Origin: Verrucomicrobiia bacterium DG1235
GTDB taxonomy: Bacteria; Verrucomicrobiota; Verrucomicrobiia; Opitutales; Opitutaceae
Length of the DNA: 64,000 nucleotides
Assembly: GCA_000155695.1 (NCBI GenBank)
Contig: DS990592.1
Coordinates: 4,353,820-4,417,819 of the forward strand
Reading direction: 5' to 3'
Shown here: positions 35,794-45,027 of the stretch, in pieces
How positions within the stretch are numbered: the first letter of the stretch is position 1
Layout: each line of letters begins with the position of its first letter
Translations under genes and position numbers: made by a program
The notes under the pieces: model-generated
What the model saw: only the letters and a program-made list of their open reading frames with translations
Databases searched by the model: none
What the model was told of the DNA's origin: nothing

Positions 35794-36183
35794 GTGTCTC
35801 AGGTTTGTCTGTTTCGAAAAGGCGGAGAGGTTGGGGAGTTGGGGTGGTGAAGGCGAGCGAAAGCTTTTTGGGCGCTATCTATGGAGGGTGTTGGAAAATG
35901 GGGAGACCTGTGAAAGGGAGGAGGGAAGAGAATTTTCTGATAGAATGATTGAGGTTTTACCCTCTGTTTTGAGGGGTCAGTGCGGGTTGGTCGGCTGTAT
36001 TGGTCGGGGGAGACTATGGAGTCTCATTCGTAGCAAGTTTTTAGCGTCTCTGGGTATGAATAACCAATTAATGAGTAAATCGTCTGTAATTTTCTAGGGC
36101 AGATTTGGAAATAGGGTTTTCTTTCGGATTGTAGGGTCGAAATGGGGATGAGACCAAAAAGACTCAGAATGACCACTACGACC
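35794..36183. other. Intergenic region upstream of porin 1, no gene seen
   Basis: About 390 bp between the divergent TPR-like gene and porin 1. It is AT-richer towards the porin (36040-36120). I see no clear promoter motif, RNA or repeat. An upstream in-frame ATG for the porin at 36142 is considered unlikely. Confidence 0.6.
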
Positions 36184-37380
36184 ATGAAGCAAAAGATAGG
36201 GGCGATCATCGCCATGAGCATTCTATTGGGATCAAGCTCTTTCGGAGCAGGGTCCTGGAAAGGGATTCAGTTTGGGGGCTTTGTCAGCCAAGGCTACCTC
36301 GAGAACACAGGAGACAATGACTACCTCGGAGAAACTAGCGAGGGAATGTATGACTTTCGTGAATACGCAGCGAACGCCTCCTATGCGATTGGAGAATGGC
36401 GGATCGGAGCTCAGGTGTTTGGGCAAAAGCTAGGTAACTACGGGAATGATGAGTTGTCGCTCGATTGGGCGACGATTGATTATCAGCCCTCTCAATGGTT
36501 TGGAGTGCGAGCCGGTCGCGTAAAGACTCCTCGCGGACTATATAATGAGGCTTTGGACGTGGATTCTATTCGCCCCTTTGTATTGATGCCTCAGAGTGTA
36601 TACGATGCGCGTCTTCGCGATTTCAATGCTTCCTTTGACGGAGGAATGGTGTTTGGGAATGTAGAGATTGGCGATTCGAACAGCGTCGATTATAAGCTGT
36701 ACTATGGCGAAGTGCCAATGAAATTGAATTCTGGCGCGAGTGATTACTTTAATACTGATTTTCCCCTGCCTAACACGAGAATAGGGATGGATACTGCCAG
36801 AGGCGGTTCATTGTTTTGGAACACTTCTATAGAAGGTTTACGTTTGGGATATTCTTCCTCGGTCTTCAAGGACTTTGGGATGGATAGGATTATCACTGCA
36901 TGGCCTGGGGAACCGACTTACTATAAAGTGACTTCAGGCTACAAGCGTCAGCTTTTTTCTGCCGAGTATTCTACCGGTGATTGGGTCTTTGCGATAGAGG
37001 GTGGTGGTGATAGCGCGCTTTATGATTTGGGTTACATAGGCGCTCCTTCTGCGGGAACTCAGGATGTAGCTGTGGACTATGGTTATGTATCGGTATCGAG
37101 GAGGCTGAATGAAAAATTCGAAATGGGAGCTTACTACAGTTATTCTAAAGAAAGTTCAGTCTTTGATACTGACGAAAATATCGTAGCTCCAGATTTTGAG
37201 CAAAAGGATATATCAGTTAGTATTCGCTATGATCTTAACTACAATTTATTGTTCAAACTAGAGGCTCACTACATGGATGGATCCGGAAAGATTTTTTCTA
37301 CACCAGCATATCCTCAACCGGTAGAGAACCGTGATAATTCTTGGACTCTTTTCGCTGTAAAGACAACCTATACCTTCTAA
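36184..37380 (+). CDS. Outer membrane beta-barrel (porin-like), copy 1
   Basis: A 398-aa predicted outer-membrane barrel. The start at 36184 gives a signal peptide (MKQKIGAIIAMSILLGSSSF, then GAGSWKG). The rest alternates polar and aromatic strands and ends in TTYTF, a classic C-terminal aromatic barrel signal. The motif PRGLYNEALDVDSIRPFVLMP is shared exactly with copy 2 (given here from GLYNEAL). Four bases separate its stop from the small binding-protein gene, so the two are surely co-transcribed. The pair is duplicated at 38143-39778. Confidence 0.82.
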   Translation: MKQKIGAIIAMSILLGSSSFGAGSWKGIQFGGFVSQGYLENTGDNDYLGETSEGMYDFREYAANASYAIGEWRIGAQVFGQKLGNYGNDELSLDWATIDYQPSQWFGVRAGRVKTPRGLYNEALDVDSIRPFVLMPQSVYDARLRDFNASFDGGMVFGNVEIGDSNSVDYKLYYGEVPMKLNSGASDYFNTDFPLPNTRIGMDTARGGSLFWNTSIEGLRLGYSSSVFKDFGMDRIITAWPGEPTYYKVTSGYKRQLFSAEYSTGDWVFAIEGGGDSALYDLGYIGAPSAGTQDVAVDYGYVSVSRRLNEKFEMGAYYSYSKESSVFDTDENIVAPDFEQKDISVSIRYDLNYNLLFKLEAHYMDGSGKIFSTPAYPQPVENRDNSWTLFAVKTTYTF

Positions 37381-37384
37381 GACA

Positions 37385-37798
37385 ATGATGATTAGTAAAC
37401 TATTTGGCGTATGCGCTGTGGCAGCGGCGCTCGCGGTGTCGACCGCTTCCGCTGCACCTGTTCTAATCGGCAACTCCAGCTTGGACGGGGTGAGCCTGAG
37501 CGACTCAGACATCCAGGCGGTGCTGCTTGGCAAGAACGTGAGCCTGGGTGGCAAGCGCGTGGTGATTGTGGTTGCGAAGGCCAGCGATGGCCAGGAGGCG
37601 TTTCTGAAGTCGAAGATAGGAAAGACAGGCTCACAGTTCAACAATCACTGGAGAAAACTTTTCATGACAGGTGGTGGGGTGGCTCCGACCCAAGTCGCCG
37701 CTGAATCCGACGTAGTTTCTGTGGTGGCCGCGACCTCTGGAGCGATCGGAATTGTGGACGATAGCCTTGTGGGCGGTCTGCCCGTAGTTGGGAAATAA
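37385..37798 (+). CDS. Mini periplasmic substrate-binding protein (PstS-like, one domain), copy 1
   Basis: A 137-aa exported protein with a signal peptide (MMISKLFGVCAVAAALAVST, then ASA). The mature part has the pattern of small phosphate-binding-like proteins: SLSDSDIQAVLLGKNVSLGG, VVIVVAKASDGQEAFL, KIGKTGSQFNNHWRKLFMTG, and a C-terminal GAIGIVDDS that matches the end of PBP domain 2. Full PstS proteins are over 300 aa, so this is a minimal relative. It is coupled to the porin upstream, and no ABC permease or ATPase follows, which argues for sensing or chemotaxis and not import. A strong terminator follows. Confidence 0.75.
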   Translation: MMISKLFGVCAVAAALAVSTASAAPVLIGNSSLDGVSLSDSDIQAVLLGKNVSLGGKRVVIVVAKASDGQEAFLKSKIGKTGSQFNNHWRKLFMTGGGVAPTQVAAESDVVSVVAATSGAIGIVDDSLVGGLPVVGK

Positions 37799-37825
37799 TC
37801 TGTCTTCAGAATCTGAAAATTTAAA

Positions 37826-37854
37826 GTGTACCCAAGTATTGGGTACGCTTTTTT
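37826..37854 (+). terminator. Intrinsic terminator after binding protein copy 1
   Basis: Stem GTGTACCCAA/TTGGGTACGC, 3-nt loop, then a T6 run. Confidence 0.9.
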
Positions 37855-38142
37855 CATTAGCAGATAAAGTTAGGACTGTTCGATTTCGTGCGCCGAATTG
37901 TAGGCAGATTTGGGTAGTTTCCCTTGAGTAGTGCTTTGATTAATAAGGGCTTGGAGGGTTCCTTATATGGATGGAAGCACGTATTTAAAACCGTGGAGAA
38001 CCATTAGACCCGACTCGGTGTTTGCTCTTAGTGATGGAGTAAAATCTGTGTTATATCGGTTAGTTTAGGGCAATTAGCCTAAGCTGTAGTGAAGCCAAGG
38101 TCGTTATGAAAATGCAAAAAACTAACGACCATTACGAATATT
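37855..38142. other. Intergenic region upstream of porin 2, no gene seen
   Basis: Holds the presumed promoter of the second porin/binding-protein pair. No recognisable motif or RNA is visible. Confidence 0.5.
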
Positions 38143-39360
38143 ATGAACATCACTACCAGATACAACAAAATCGGCGCGACTCTGTTGATTGCGGCTCTCG
38201 CTAGTTCGAACGCTTTTGGAGCGGGTTCTTGGAAGGGAATCCAATTTGGCGGATTTGCCAGCCAAGGCTATCTTGTTAACTCCGGCGATAATGACTATCT
38301 TGGCGAAACGAGCGAAGGCACCTTTGATTTTCGCGAGTACGCCGCCAGCGCTTCTTACGCGACGGGTGAATGGCGCATCGGCGCTCAGGTCTTCGGACAG
38401 AAGCTTGGCGTTTACGGCAACGACGAACTCGCCTTGGACTGGGCGTCGATTGACTACCAGCCTGCGCAGTGGCTCGGTTTTCGAGCTGGGCGTGTGAAGA
38501 CGCCGCGCGGTCTCTACAATGAAGCGCTCGATGTGGACTCGATTCGTCCTTTCGTGCTTATGCCGCAGAGTGTCTACGATGCTCGCCTCCGCGACTTCAA
38601 CGCATCCTTTGATGGAGTGATGATGTTTGGCAACGTTGCGATCGGCGACTCGAACAGCTTCGACTATAAAGTCTACCACGGAGACATTCCGATGAAGGTC
38701 GAGTCAGGAGCGAACGATTACTTTAACCAGGATCTTCCTTATCCGAATACATCCATTGGAATGGATTCGGCGACTGGCGGCTCGATTTTCTGGAACACGG
38801 GATTGGACGGATTGAGATTGGGCTATTCGGCTTCGGTTTTCGACAATTTCAACATGGACCGCGAGGTTTCCTTTGGTCCTGGTTTTCCGCCGGTTATTCT
38901 AAATCGCGGTACGCAGGATTATAAGCGGCAGCTGCTTTCGGCTGAGTATTCTGTTGGCGATTGGGTTTTTGCCGGAGAAATGGGACGCGAAACGGCTCTT
39001 TATGACATTACCGATGCCGATGGAAACTCTTTCGATATCTTCCTCGATTTTGAGGTGGAGTACGCGTACGCATCTGTGGCGCGTCGCTTGAGCGAGAAGT
39101 TCGAAGTTGGCGCTTACTACAGCTACTCGATGGAGACTCAGGTTTCTAGTGATGGTGTGACGGCTTTCCCCGACTACGAGCAGGCGGACCTTTCTGTGAG
39201 CGTGCGCTACGATTATAACTACAATCTGCTTTTCAAGCTAGAGGCTCACTACATGGATGGATCTGGGAAGATCTTTTCGACTCCAAGCTATCTCCAGCCG
39301 GTAGAGGACCGCGATGGTTCGTGGATGCTCTTCGCTGCCAAGACAACCTACACCTTCTAG
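38143..39360 (+). CDS. Outer membrane beta-barrel (porin-like), copy 2
   Basis: A 405-aa barrel with signal peptide (MNITTRYNKIGATLLIAALA, then SSNAFG) and C-terminal TTYTF. It is closely similar to copy 1 over most of its length, notably GSWKGIQFGGF, NDYLGETSEG and the run from GLYNEALDV to SVYDARLRDF, and again in the last 45 residues. The middle (about 190-330) diverges in loop-like segments. It is directly followed, after 4 bp, by binding-protein copy 2. Confidence 0.82.
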   Translation: MNITTRYNKIGATLLIAALASSNAFGAGSWKGIQFGGFASQGYLVNSGDNDYLGETSEGTFDFREYAASASYATGEWRIGAQVFGQKLGVYGNDELALDWASIDYQPAQWLGFRAGRVKTPRGLYNEALDVDSIRPFVLMPQSVYDARLRDFNASFDGVMMFGNVAIGDSNSFDYKVYHGDIPMKVESGANDYFNQDLPYPNTSIGMDSATGGSIFWNTGLDGLRLGYSASVFDNFNMDREVSFGPGFPPVILNRGTQDYKRQLLSAEYSVGDWVFAGEMGRETALYDITDADGNSFDIFLDFEVEYAYASVARRLSEKFEVGAYYSYSMETQVSSDGVTAFPDYEQADLSVSVRYDYNYNLLFKLEAHYMDGSGKIFSTPSYLQPVEDRDGSWMLFAAKTTYTF

Positions 39361-39364
39361 AGCC

Positions 39365-39778
39365 ATGACATTAAGCAAACTAGTAATCGCGGGACTATCC
39401 GCTATCGCACTCAGTTGTTCAGCGGTTTCTGCCGCTCCGGTATTGATTGGAAACGCCAGTCTGGAAGGGGTGAGCTTGAGCGACTCGGACATGCAAGCAG
39501 TGCTTCTTGGAAAGAACGTAAGCCTTGGAGGCAAGCGTGTGGTAATCGTCGTGGCGAAGGCCAGCGATGGACAAGAGAACTTTCTCAAGTCGAAGATAGG
39601 AAAGACCGGTTCGCAGTTTAACAACCACTGGAGAAAGCTCTTCATGACAGGGGGCGGTGTGGCTCCGACTCAGGTCGGCGCGGAAGCCGATGTGGTTTCC
39701 AAGGTTTCTTCGACCCCCGGAGCAATCGGGATCGTAGATGACAGTGTAGCGGGAGGACTACCTGTTATCGGAAAATAG
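39365..39778 (+). CDS. Mini periplasmic substrate-binding protein (PstS-like), copy 2
   Basis: A 137-aa exported protein. The start at 39365 (MTLSKLVIAGLSAIALSCSA) lies 4 bp after the porin stop; an in-frame extension into the porin gene (39314) is rejected. It is very similar to copy 1 (VLIGN.SL.GVSLSDSD, then QAVLLGKNVSLGGKRVV, and FNNHWRKLFMTGGGVAPTQV), with differences mainly in the signal peptide and the last 30 residues. A chemoreceptor gene follows 66 bp downstream, past a stem-loop, on the same strand. Confidence 0.75.
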   Translation: MTLSKLVIAGLSAIALSCSAVSAAPVLIGNASLEGVSLSDSDMQAVLLGKNVSLGGKRVVIVVAKASDGQENFLKSKIGKTGSQFNNHWRKLFMTGGGVAPTQVGAEADVVSKVSSTPGAIGIVDDSVAGGLPVIGK

Positions 39779-39792
39779 TTCATAATTTGGAT

Positions 39793-39816
39793 ACGTGGCT
39801 GGGGATCCGGCCACGT
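39793..39816 (+). terminator. Stem-loop after binding protein copy 2
   Basis: Stem ACGTGGC/GCCACGT, 10-nt loop, with only a weak T/A-rich tail, so partial read-through into the chemoreceptor gene is possible. Confidence 0.5.
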
Positions 39817-39844
39817 TCCTAAAAATACTTCGCAAAGACTCAAA

Positions 39845-41398
39845 ATGAAATCCCTCAGTATCGCAAAAAAAATATATATTGGACTCGGTATCCTGTTAGC
39901 TGGATACGCGTTCTCAATGGTCCAAGCCTTCATCGCCGGCGAGAGCCTTAAGAGCGACTTGGCGGCTATCAAGGAGCAGTCCTTTCCCAACGCGCTGAGT
40001 GGGCAATCCACGAAGACCCATTTCGCGGAGTCGCTTCGCTTGTATCAGGATGCGGCGATGATGGGGGATTCGGAGCTTGTTGACAAAGCGACTGCCGCTC
40101 TGAACTCGGTGGACGAGACGCTGACGAAGGTCCTCGACCGATTGTCCGAGGAGAGCGAATTCACCGCTTCTATTGACGCGGTTTTGAGTGATGTTCGCGA
40201 GGTAAAGCCGCAGCTTGCGGAGCTTTACGGAGAGATGGCGAACGGTAATTTCAGCAGTGATTTGCAGGAGAAGGCCGCGTCGATCAATCTTATGACGACC
40301 AGTCTGACGGATCGTATTCAATCTTTGGAGTCGGAACTATCGAACAGCGTGACGGCTGAACTCGTGGAAATTGAGGACAAGAGCAAAACTCAGAGAAACA
40401 TCAACGCGGGTATCTTTATCGTTTGCGCGACTATTGGTTGTGTCTTTAGTTACATCGTTGTTCGGTCTACTATCTTGGGTCCTATCAACTCGATTTTGGA
40501 GAAACTCGGATCGAGTGGGGAGAACGTAGAGCAAGCGGTAGTTACGGTTCGCACTGCGAGCAATCAGCTTGCGGAAGGTTCGAGTCGGCAGGCTGCGAGC
40601 CTTGAGGAGACGACTGCTTCGATGAACGAGATGGCCGAGCGGGCTCAGGGCAACGCTAGCGCGGCGCAGGATTGCAATAGCCATATCAAGGACTCGAGCG
40701 TAAGGGTCTCGCAGGGTGTGAGCTCTATGGCGGAGATGGGTGAAGCGATTGCGAACATCGAAACGGCGTCGCAAGAGACGGCGAAGATTATTAAGACGAT
40801 CGACGAGATCGCGTTTCAGACGAATATATTGGCTCTTAACGCAGCGGTTGAAGCGGCGAGAGCTGGCGAGGCTGGCGCTGGATTCGCTGTAGTTGCGGAG
40901 GAAGTTCGAGCGTTGGCTCTGCGTTCGGCTGAGGCTGCGAGCAGCACGGCTCATTTGCTGGAAGGCATGCAGGCGAACGTGAAGAGCACGGCCGAAGTGA
41001 ATACAAAGGTAGCGGAGAATTTTGATGGTATCGCCACTTCGGTGGAAAACGTACGGACGAGTATCGAAGAGATAGCGAAGTCCAGCATGGAGCAATCGGA
41101 GGGAATTTCCCAGGTGAATTCGGCGATTTCGGATGTGGATCGCGTGGTGCAGGAGCATGCCGCGACGGCTGAAGAAACCGCGAGCGCCTCGCATTCGCTG
41201 GCGGGTGAGACGGATAAGCTGAACAGTCTCTTGCGAGAGCTGGAGAAGGTGGCCAATGGAGCTGGCTCGGATCGCCATCGCGGGCATTCGGGCGGCCGTT
41301 CTCCGGCCAGGAGCGCGCGTCCGGCGGCGTCGTCATTCGACGATTTCGACTCGCAGCCTTTGGCGGATCGTTCCCAGTCGGAAGTTTTCTTCAACTAG
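39845..41398 (+). CDS. Methyl-accepting chemotaxis protein
   Basis: A 517-aa chemoreceptor. TM1 is at about 10-33, a helical periplasmic domain at about 34-183 (four-helix-bundle type), TM2 at about 184-206, a short linker that scarcely resembles HAMP, then the signalling hairpin. The hairpin tip ([20 protein letters not shown], then [13 protein letters not shown]) is canonical for CheA/CheW coupling. The C-terminal tail (about 470-517) is serine/arginine-rich, ending SEVFFN. It lies downstream of two porin/binding-protein pairs, suggesting that ligand-loaded binding proteins could be read by this receptor (inference). No other che genes are in the window. Confidence 0.9.
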   Translation: MKSLSIAKKIYIGLGILLAGYAFSMVQAFIAGESLKSDLAAIKEQSFPNALSGQSTKTHFAESLRLYQDAAMMGDSELVDKATAALNSVDETLTKVLDRLSEESEFTASIDAVLSDVREVKPQLAELYGEMANGNFSSDLQEKAASINLMTTSLTDRIQSLESELSNSVTAELVEIEDKSKTQRNINAGIFIVCATIGCVFSYIVVRSTILGPINSILEKLGSSGENVEQAVVTVRTASNQLAEGSSRQAASLEETTASMNEMAERAQGNASAAQDCNSHIKDSSVRVSQGVSSMAEMGEAIANIETASQETAKIIKTIDEIAFQTNILALNAAVEAARAGEAGAGFAVVAEEVRALALRSAEAASSTAHLLEGMQANVKSTAEVNTKVAENFDGIATSVENVRTSIEEIAKSSMEQSEGISQVNSAISDVDRVVQEHAATAEETASASHSLAGETDKLNSLLRELEKVANGAGSDRHRGHSGGRSPARSARPAASSFDDFDSQPLADRSQSEVFFN

Positions 41399-41412
41399 GC
41401 GGCGAATCCCGT

Positions 41413-42357
41413 CTAGGATTGGTGGACTTCGACGGTGACGTGCACGATGCCGAGCTTGTCGGGAAGACGAGCTTTGTAGACTTCCGGCTCTTGGGGCTTT
41501 TTCGCCAGAATGGTGATCATGGCGTTGTAGATGCCGGGGCCGATAGACCACATGTGAAGATCGATGATTTTCTCGTCGTCGGTCTCCACGGCTGAGCGGA
41601 GCTCGTCCAGTTTTTTTGGCTCGGCTTGATAGTCGAGAATTGTGTGGCTGCTGGTGCGGATGAGGCCGATGGACCAGTTGGCCACGAGTAGGGAGCCGAC
41701 GATGCCCATAACGGGGTCCATCCAGATGGCTCCGAAGTATTTGGCGGCGAGCAGGGCGAAAATGGCGGTGACTGAGGTGAGGGCGTCGGCCATGACATGG
41801 AGGTAGGCGGAGCGGAGATTGTGGTCGTGTGAGTGTCCGTGGTGATGGTGGTCATGCGAATGCCCATGGTCGTGATCGTGGCCATGGGAATGGTTGTGTC
41901 CTTTTTCTCCGAGGATGAACATGCTGGCTCCGTTTACGACGAGTCCGACGATGGCGACTCCGATGGCCCAGTTGAATTGGATTTCGACGGGGTTGAGGAG
42001 GCGGTCGACGCTTTCCCATGCCATCATGATGGCGAAGCCGGCGAGGAGCATGGCTCCGGTGAATCCGCCGAGGGCGTTGACCTTGCCGGTGCCGAAGCTG
42101 AACTTCGGGTTGGCTGCGTTTTTGCGGGCGTAGATGTAGGCGAAGGCGGTGATGGTGAGGGCGGCGCTGTGGGAGGCCATGTGCAGTCCGTCCGCCAGGA
42201 GGGCCATGGAACCGAAAATCGTGCCGGCGGTGATTTCGACCACCATCATGACGAGGGTGATGGCGATGACGATTAGGGTGCTGCGTTCTCCTTCCTTTTG
42301 CTTTTCCTGGCCGAAGGTGTGGGAGTGTTGGTGGTGCTGGGCTGCGCTTTGCTTCAT
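41413..42357 (-). CDS. dmeF: Cation diffusion facilitator, DmeF-like Co/Ni (Zn) exporter
   Basis: A 314-aa CDF protein with six TMs. It begins with a His-rich tail (AAQHHQHSHTFGQEK) of DmeF type, followed by TM1-TM2 with the metal site LLADGLHMASH (HxxxD variant), a FSFGTGKVNALGGF loop, and a histidine-rich cytoplasmic loop (GHNHSHGHDHDHGHSHDHHH and more, about 152-178) before TM5. TM5 carries the second metal pair (HVMADALTSVTAIFALLAAK). It is a proton-driven divalent metal exporter. It is convergent with the chemoreceptor, so the tail-to-tail ends are only 14 bp apart. The subfamily (Co/Ni versus Zn) is inferred from the N-terminal motif. Confidence 0.86.
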   Translation of the reverse strand: MKQSAAQHHQHSHTFGQEKQKEGERSTLIVIAITLVMMVVEITAGTIFGSMALLADGLHMASHSAALTITAFAYIYARKNAANPKFSFGTGKVNALGGFTGAMLLAGFAIMMAWESVDRLLNPVEIQFNWAIGVAIVGLVVNGASMFILGEKGHNHSHGHDHDHGHSHDHHHHGHSHDHNLRSAYLHVMADALTSVTAIFALLAAKYFGAIWMDPVMGIVGSLLVANWSIGLIRTSSHTILDYQAEPKKLDELRSAVETDDEKIIDLHMWSIGPGIYNAMITILAKKPQEPEVYKARLPDKLGIVHVTVEVHQS

Positions 42358-42511
42358 GAGGTAGGTGCCTAGCCGTGGATCTTGCGTGGGAGCGAGGGTG
42401 GCTGCAAGCTTGGGGAGCCGTTTCCTTTCGGATTGAAGTTTCCGGCGTCGCGCCCGGAGCCTCGTTATTCCGGCTTGTGGAGTGGGGTGGGATCTGTAGT
42501 CTAATACCCTG

Positions 42512-44197
42512 ATGGTTGACGCGAATCTCGAGTCATTGGGTAGATTTAACTCGGTTGCGACTGAGGTATCGGTGCTGCTGGCGAAGAATCAGCTGGGCGA
42601 TGTGGACAGGACGATCACCGAAGCTCTTGGGATATTGGGTCGGTACGCGAAGGTGGAGCGTTCGTATGTATTCACTTTCAACTACAGCGAATGGTTGAGC
42701 TATTATAGCTACGAGTGGTGCGCGGAGGGGACCAAACCGCAGATCCACCTGGTGCCGACGGTGGGGATCGATGTGTTGGCAGACTGGGTTGCCCATTTTC
42801 AGAAGGGCGAGCATGTCTATATACCTTCTATTCCCGATATGGCGGAGTGCTCGCTGAAAGGGGTCCTTAACGAGCAGTCTATTAAGTCGCTGATTGTTTA
42901 CCCGATGTTTCACGGTAAGGACTTGCTTGGATTTGTCGGGTTTGACGCGGTGGCGGAATTCCGAAACTGGAACGAGCAGGATTTGGCTTTGCTGAAGATC
43001 GCGTGCGATACGATTGGCTCGAGTTTGAGTAACGAGCGGTATCGGGAGGAGCTAATCTCCGCCAAGGAAATGGCTGAGCGGACGAACGCCTATAAGAGCG
43101 AGTTTCTGGCGAACATGAGTCACGAGCTGCGCTCTCCTCTGAACTGCGTGATTGGGTTTAGCGATCTGATTGAGCAGGATGTGGAGGAGAAGTGTTTCGA
43201 GCGGATCGGGGAGTACGCGGGTTTGATAAAGGCGGCGGGAAAGCACTTGCTCGGCATGATAACGGAGATCTTGGATCTGGCGCGTATCGACACGGGTAAG
43301 ATGCGTTTGGAGAAGCGGGAGGTCCATCTGGACGAGCTGCTGGAGCTTATCGCTTCAATGCTGAAGTTACCGGCTCGAGAGAAAAGGCTTTCGATCGAGC
43401 TTGATTGTGATCCGATCCGTTTCGAGGCGGATGAGCGTCGCCTGCACCAGGTGCTGCATAATTTGTTGAGCAACGCTATCAAGTTTAGTTCGGAGGGTTC
43501 GCGGATTGGTGTGTCGGCTCAGGGCCAGGGTGAGATCGTCGAGATCGTTGTATGGGATGAAGGGCGTGGCATTGCTCCTGACTGGCTGGACCGGATCTTC
43601 GAGCCGTTTGAGCAGGTGGAGTCGGGCGATTCCGAACTTGGTGAAGGGGCCGGTCTGGGGTTGGCGATCGTAAAGCGGATTGTCGACTTGCATGGAGGGC
43701 AAGTTTCGGTGGAGAGCGAGTTGGGAGTCGGGTCTCGTTTTTCGGTGCGTTTGCCGGCTTTGGCTCCGAAGCCTGCTAAAGAAAACGAGCCTGCGCTTGA
43801 TACGGCTTCGCGGGAGTATGCCGGAAGAAGACGGAAGGTTCTTTGTGTGGATGACATTGAAGCGAACCTCAGGTTGCTGGAAGTCGGCTTGTCTCGCTGT
43901 CATTTTGATGTGGATACAGCTAAGAGCGGTGGGGAGGCTCTTGAGAGAGCAGTCAACGGAACATACGATATAATGCTTCTCGATATAAAGCTGCCCGATA
44001 TGAGCGGCTTCGAGGTGTTCGAGCGACTGCGCGGGATCCGCGGATCGATGCCTGTAATCGCTGTAACGGCATCGTTGACGGACGACATTCGAGATCGCGT
44101 TTTGCGGGCTGGATTTGATGGCTTGCACGGGAAGCCGATTGATATGAATGGCTTGGTGGATTTGATTGAGAAGAGCCTTGATGGAAAGGGTGCTTGA
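42512..44197 (+). CDS. GAF-domain hybrid histidine kinase/receiver
   Basis: A 561-aa soluble kinase: GAF domain (about 15-175; ERSYVFTFNY...YPMFHGKDLLGFVGFDAV), HisKA with phospho-acceptor H204 in MSHELRSPLN, ATP-binding domain with N-box NLLSNAIKFS (about 317-326), G1 DEGRGIA (349-355), F/G2 EGAGLGLAIVKRI (378-390), then a receiver domain (440-561) with acidic D447/D448, phospho-acceptor D491 (LLDIKLPDMSG) and a lysine near 540. No TM is present, so the signal is cytosolic. The output partner is not adjacent. Upstream is the divergent CDF gene. Confidence 0.9.
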   Translation: MVDANLESLGRFNSVATEVSVLLAKNQLGDVDRTITEALGILGRYAKVERSYVFTFNYSEWLSYYSYEWCAEGTKPQIHLVPTVGIDVLADWVAHFQKGEHVYIPSIPDMAECSLKGVLNEQSIKSLIVYPMFHGKDLLGFVGFDAVAEFRNWNEQDLALLKIACDTIGSSLSNERYREELISAKEMAERTNAYKSEFLANMSHELRSPLNCVIGFSDLIEQDVEEKCFERIGEYAGLIKAAGKHLLGMITEILDLARIDTGKMRLEKREVHLDELLELIASMLKLPAREKRLSIELDCDPIRFEADERRLHQVLHNLLSNAIKFSSEGSRIGVSAQGQGEIVEIVVWDEGRGIAPDWLDRIFEPFEQVESGDSELGEGAGLGLAIVKRIVDLHGGQVSVESELGVGSRFSVRLPALAPKPAKENEPALDTASREYAGRRRKVLCVDDIEANLRLLEVGLSRCHFDVDTAKSGGEALERAVNGTYDIMLLDIKLPDMSGFEVFERLRGIRGSMPVIAVTASLTDDIRDRVLRAGFDGLHGKPIDMNGLVDLIEKSLDGKGA

Positions 44198-44254
44198 GGG
44201 AGCGTAGATTGGGTTCGCTTTTGATAGTGGGCGCTTCTAACAAGAGGTTTTGGC

Positions 44255-44902
44255 ATGGGATTGCTTGAGTATACTTTATTAGCGTTCGTGACGCTGTTCG
44301 TGATCGTCGAGCCGATTTCGATCGCGCCGATCTTCCTTGCCATGACGGCGGGCAACGACCGGTCGGCGAGGACGCGTACTGCCAAGATCGCTTGCGTGAC
44401 GATGGTGACGGTGCTGCTGCTGTTCGCGGTGGTGGGAATGTCCCTGCTGGAGTTTTTCGGTATCTCGGTGGCTGCTTTCCAGACTTCCGGAGGAATTCTG
44501 CTCCTTCTGATCGCCCTCGACATGTTGCAGGCGAAGGAGTCGAGCCGGAAGATCACACAGGAGGAAAGCGACGCGGGGACGGCGAAGGAAGACATCGCGA
44601 TCACGCCGCTTGCGGTGCCGCTGCTGGCGGGGCCTGGGGCGATCACGACTTGTATCGTTTTGGCGAATCAGGCGGAGGCTTGGGATCAGAGGATGGCGTT
44701 GTACGGGGTCATCATTTTCATCTGCGGTCTTACCTTTCTGATCCTCAAGCTAGCCGACAAGGGCGCGGCTTGGATGAACCCTCTCTTCATGCGAGTGATC
44801 ACGCGATTGGCGGGGCTTTTGCTGGCGGCTTTGGCGGTGCAGTTCATCTTTAACGGGTTGCGGGATTCGGGACTTTTTCCTCTATCTGGCGGTGCGCTCT
44901 GA
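44255..44902 (+). CDS. MarC-family integral membrane protein
   Basis: A 215-aa protein with six TMs. Family motifs: FVTLFVIVEPISIAPIF (TM1), AAFQTSGGILLLLIALDML (TM3) and the TPLAVPLLAGPGAITT motif (about 118-133). MarC-type proteins were once linked to antibiotic resistance, but the function is not settled. It lies 57 bp after the hybrid kinase, on the same strand. Confidence 0.9.
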   Translation: MGLLEYTLLAFVTLFVIVEPISIAPIFLAMTAGNDRSARTRTAKIACVTMVTVLLLFAVVGMSLLEFFGISVAAFQTSGGILLLLIALDMLQAKESSRKITQEESDAGTAKEDIAITPLAVPLLAGPGAITTCIVLANQAEAWDQRMALYGVIIFICGLTFLILKLADKGAAWMNPLFMRVITRLAGLLLAALAVQFIFNGLRDSGLFPLSGGAL

Positions 44903-45027
44903 GGTCATTTGCAGTCGCTGGTGGGGACTTCTCCTCAGGCGTGTTTTTGCATTTCGCGAAGAGCTTGTTAATCTGTGTCTTACCGAGCATACGGGCGTTA
45001 AATTGAGGTAGGTTAGGGTCGATTATT

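Noticed and set aside
41833-42276. 147-aa plus-strand frame with Met/Val and Asp/Gly runs
   Set aside because: Exact antisense of the histidine-rich loop of the CDF exporter.
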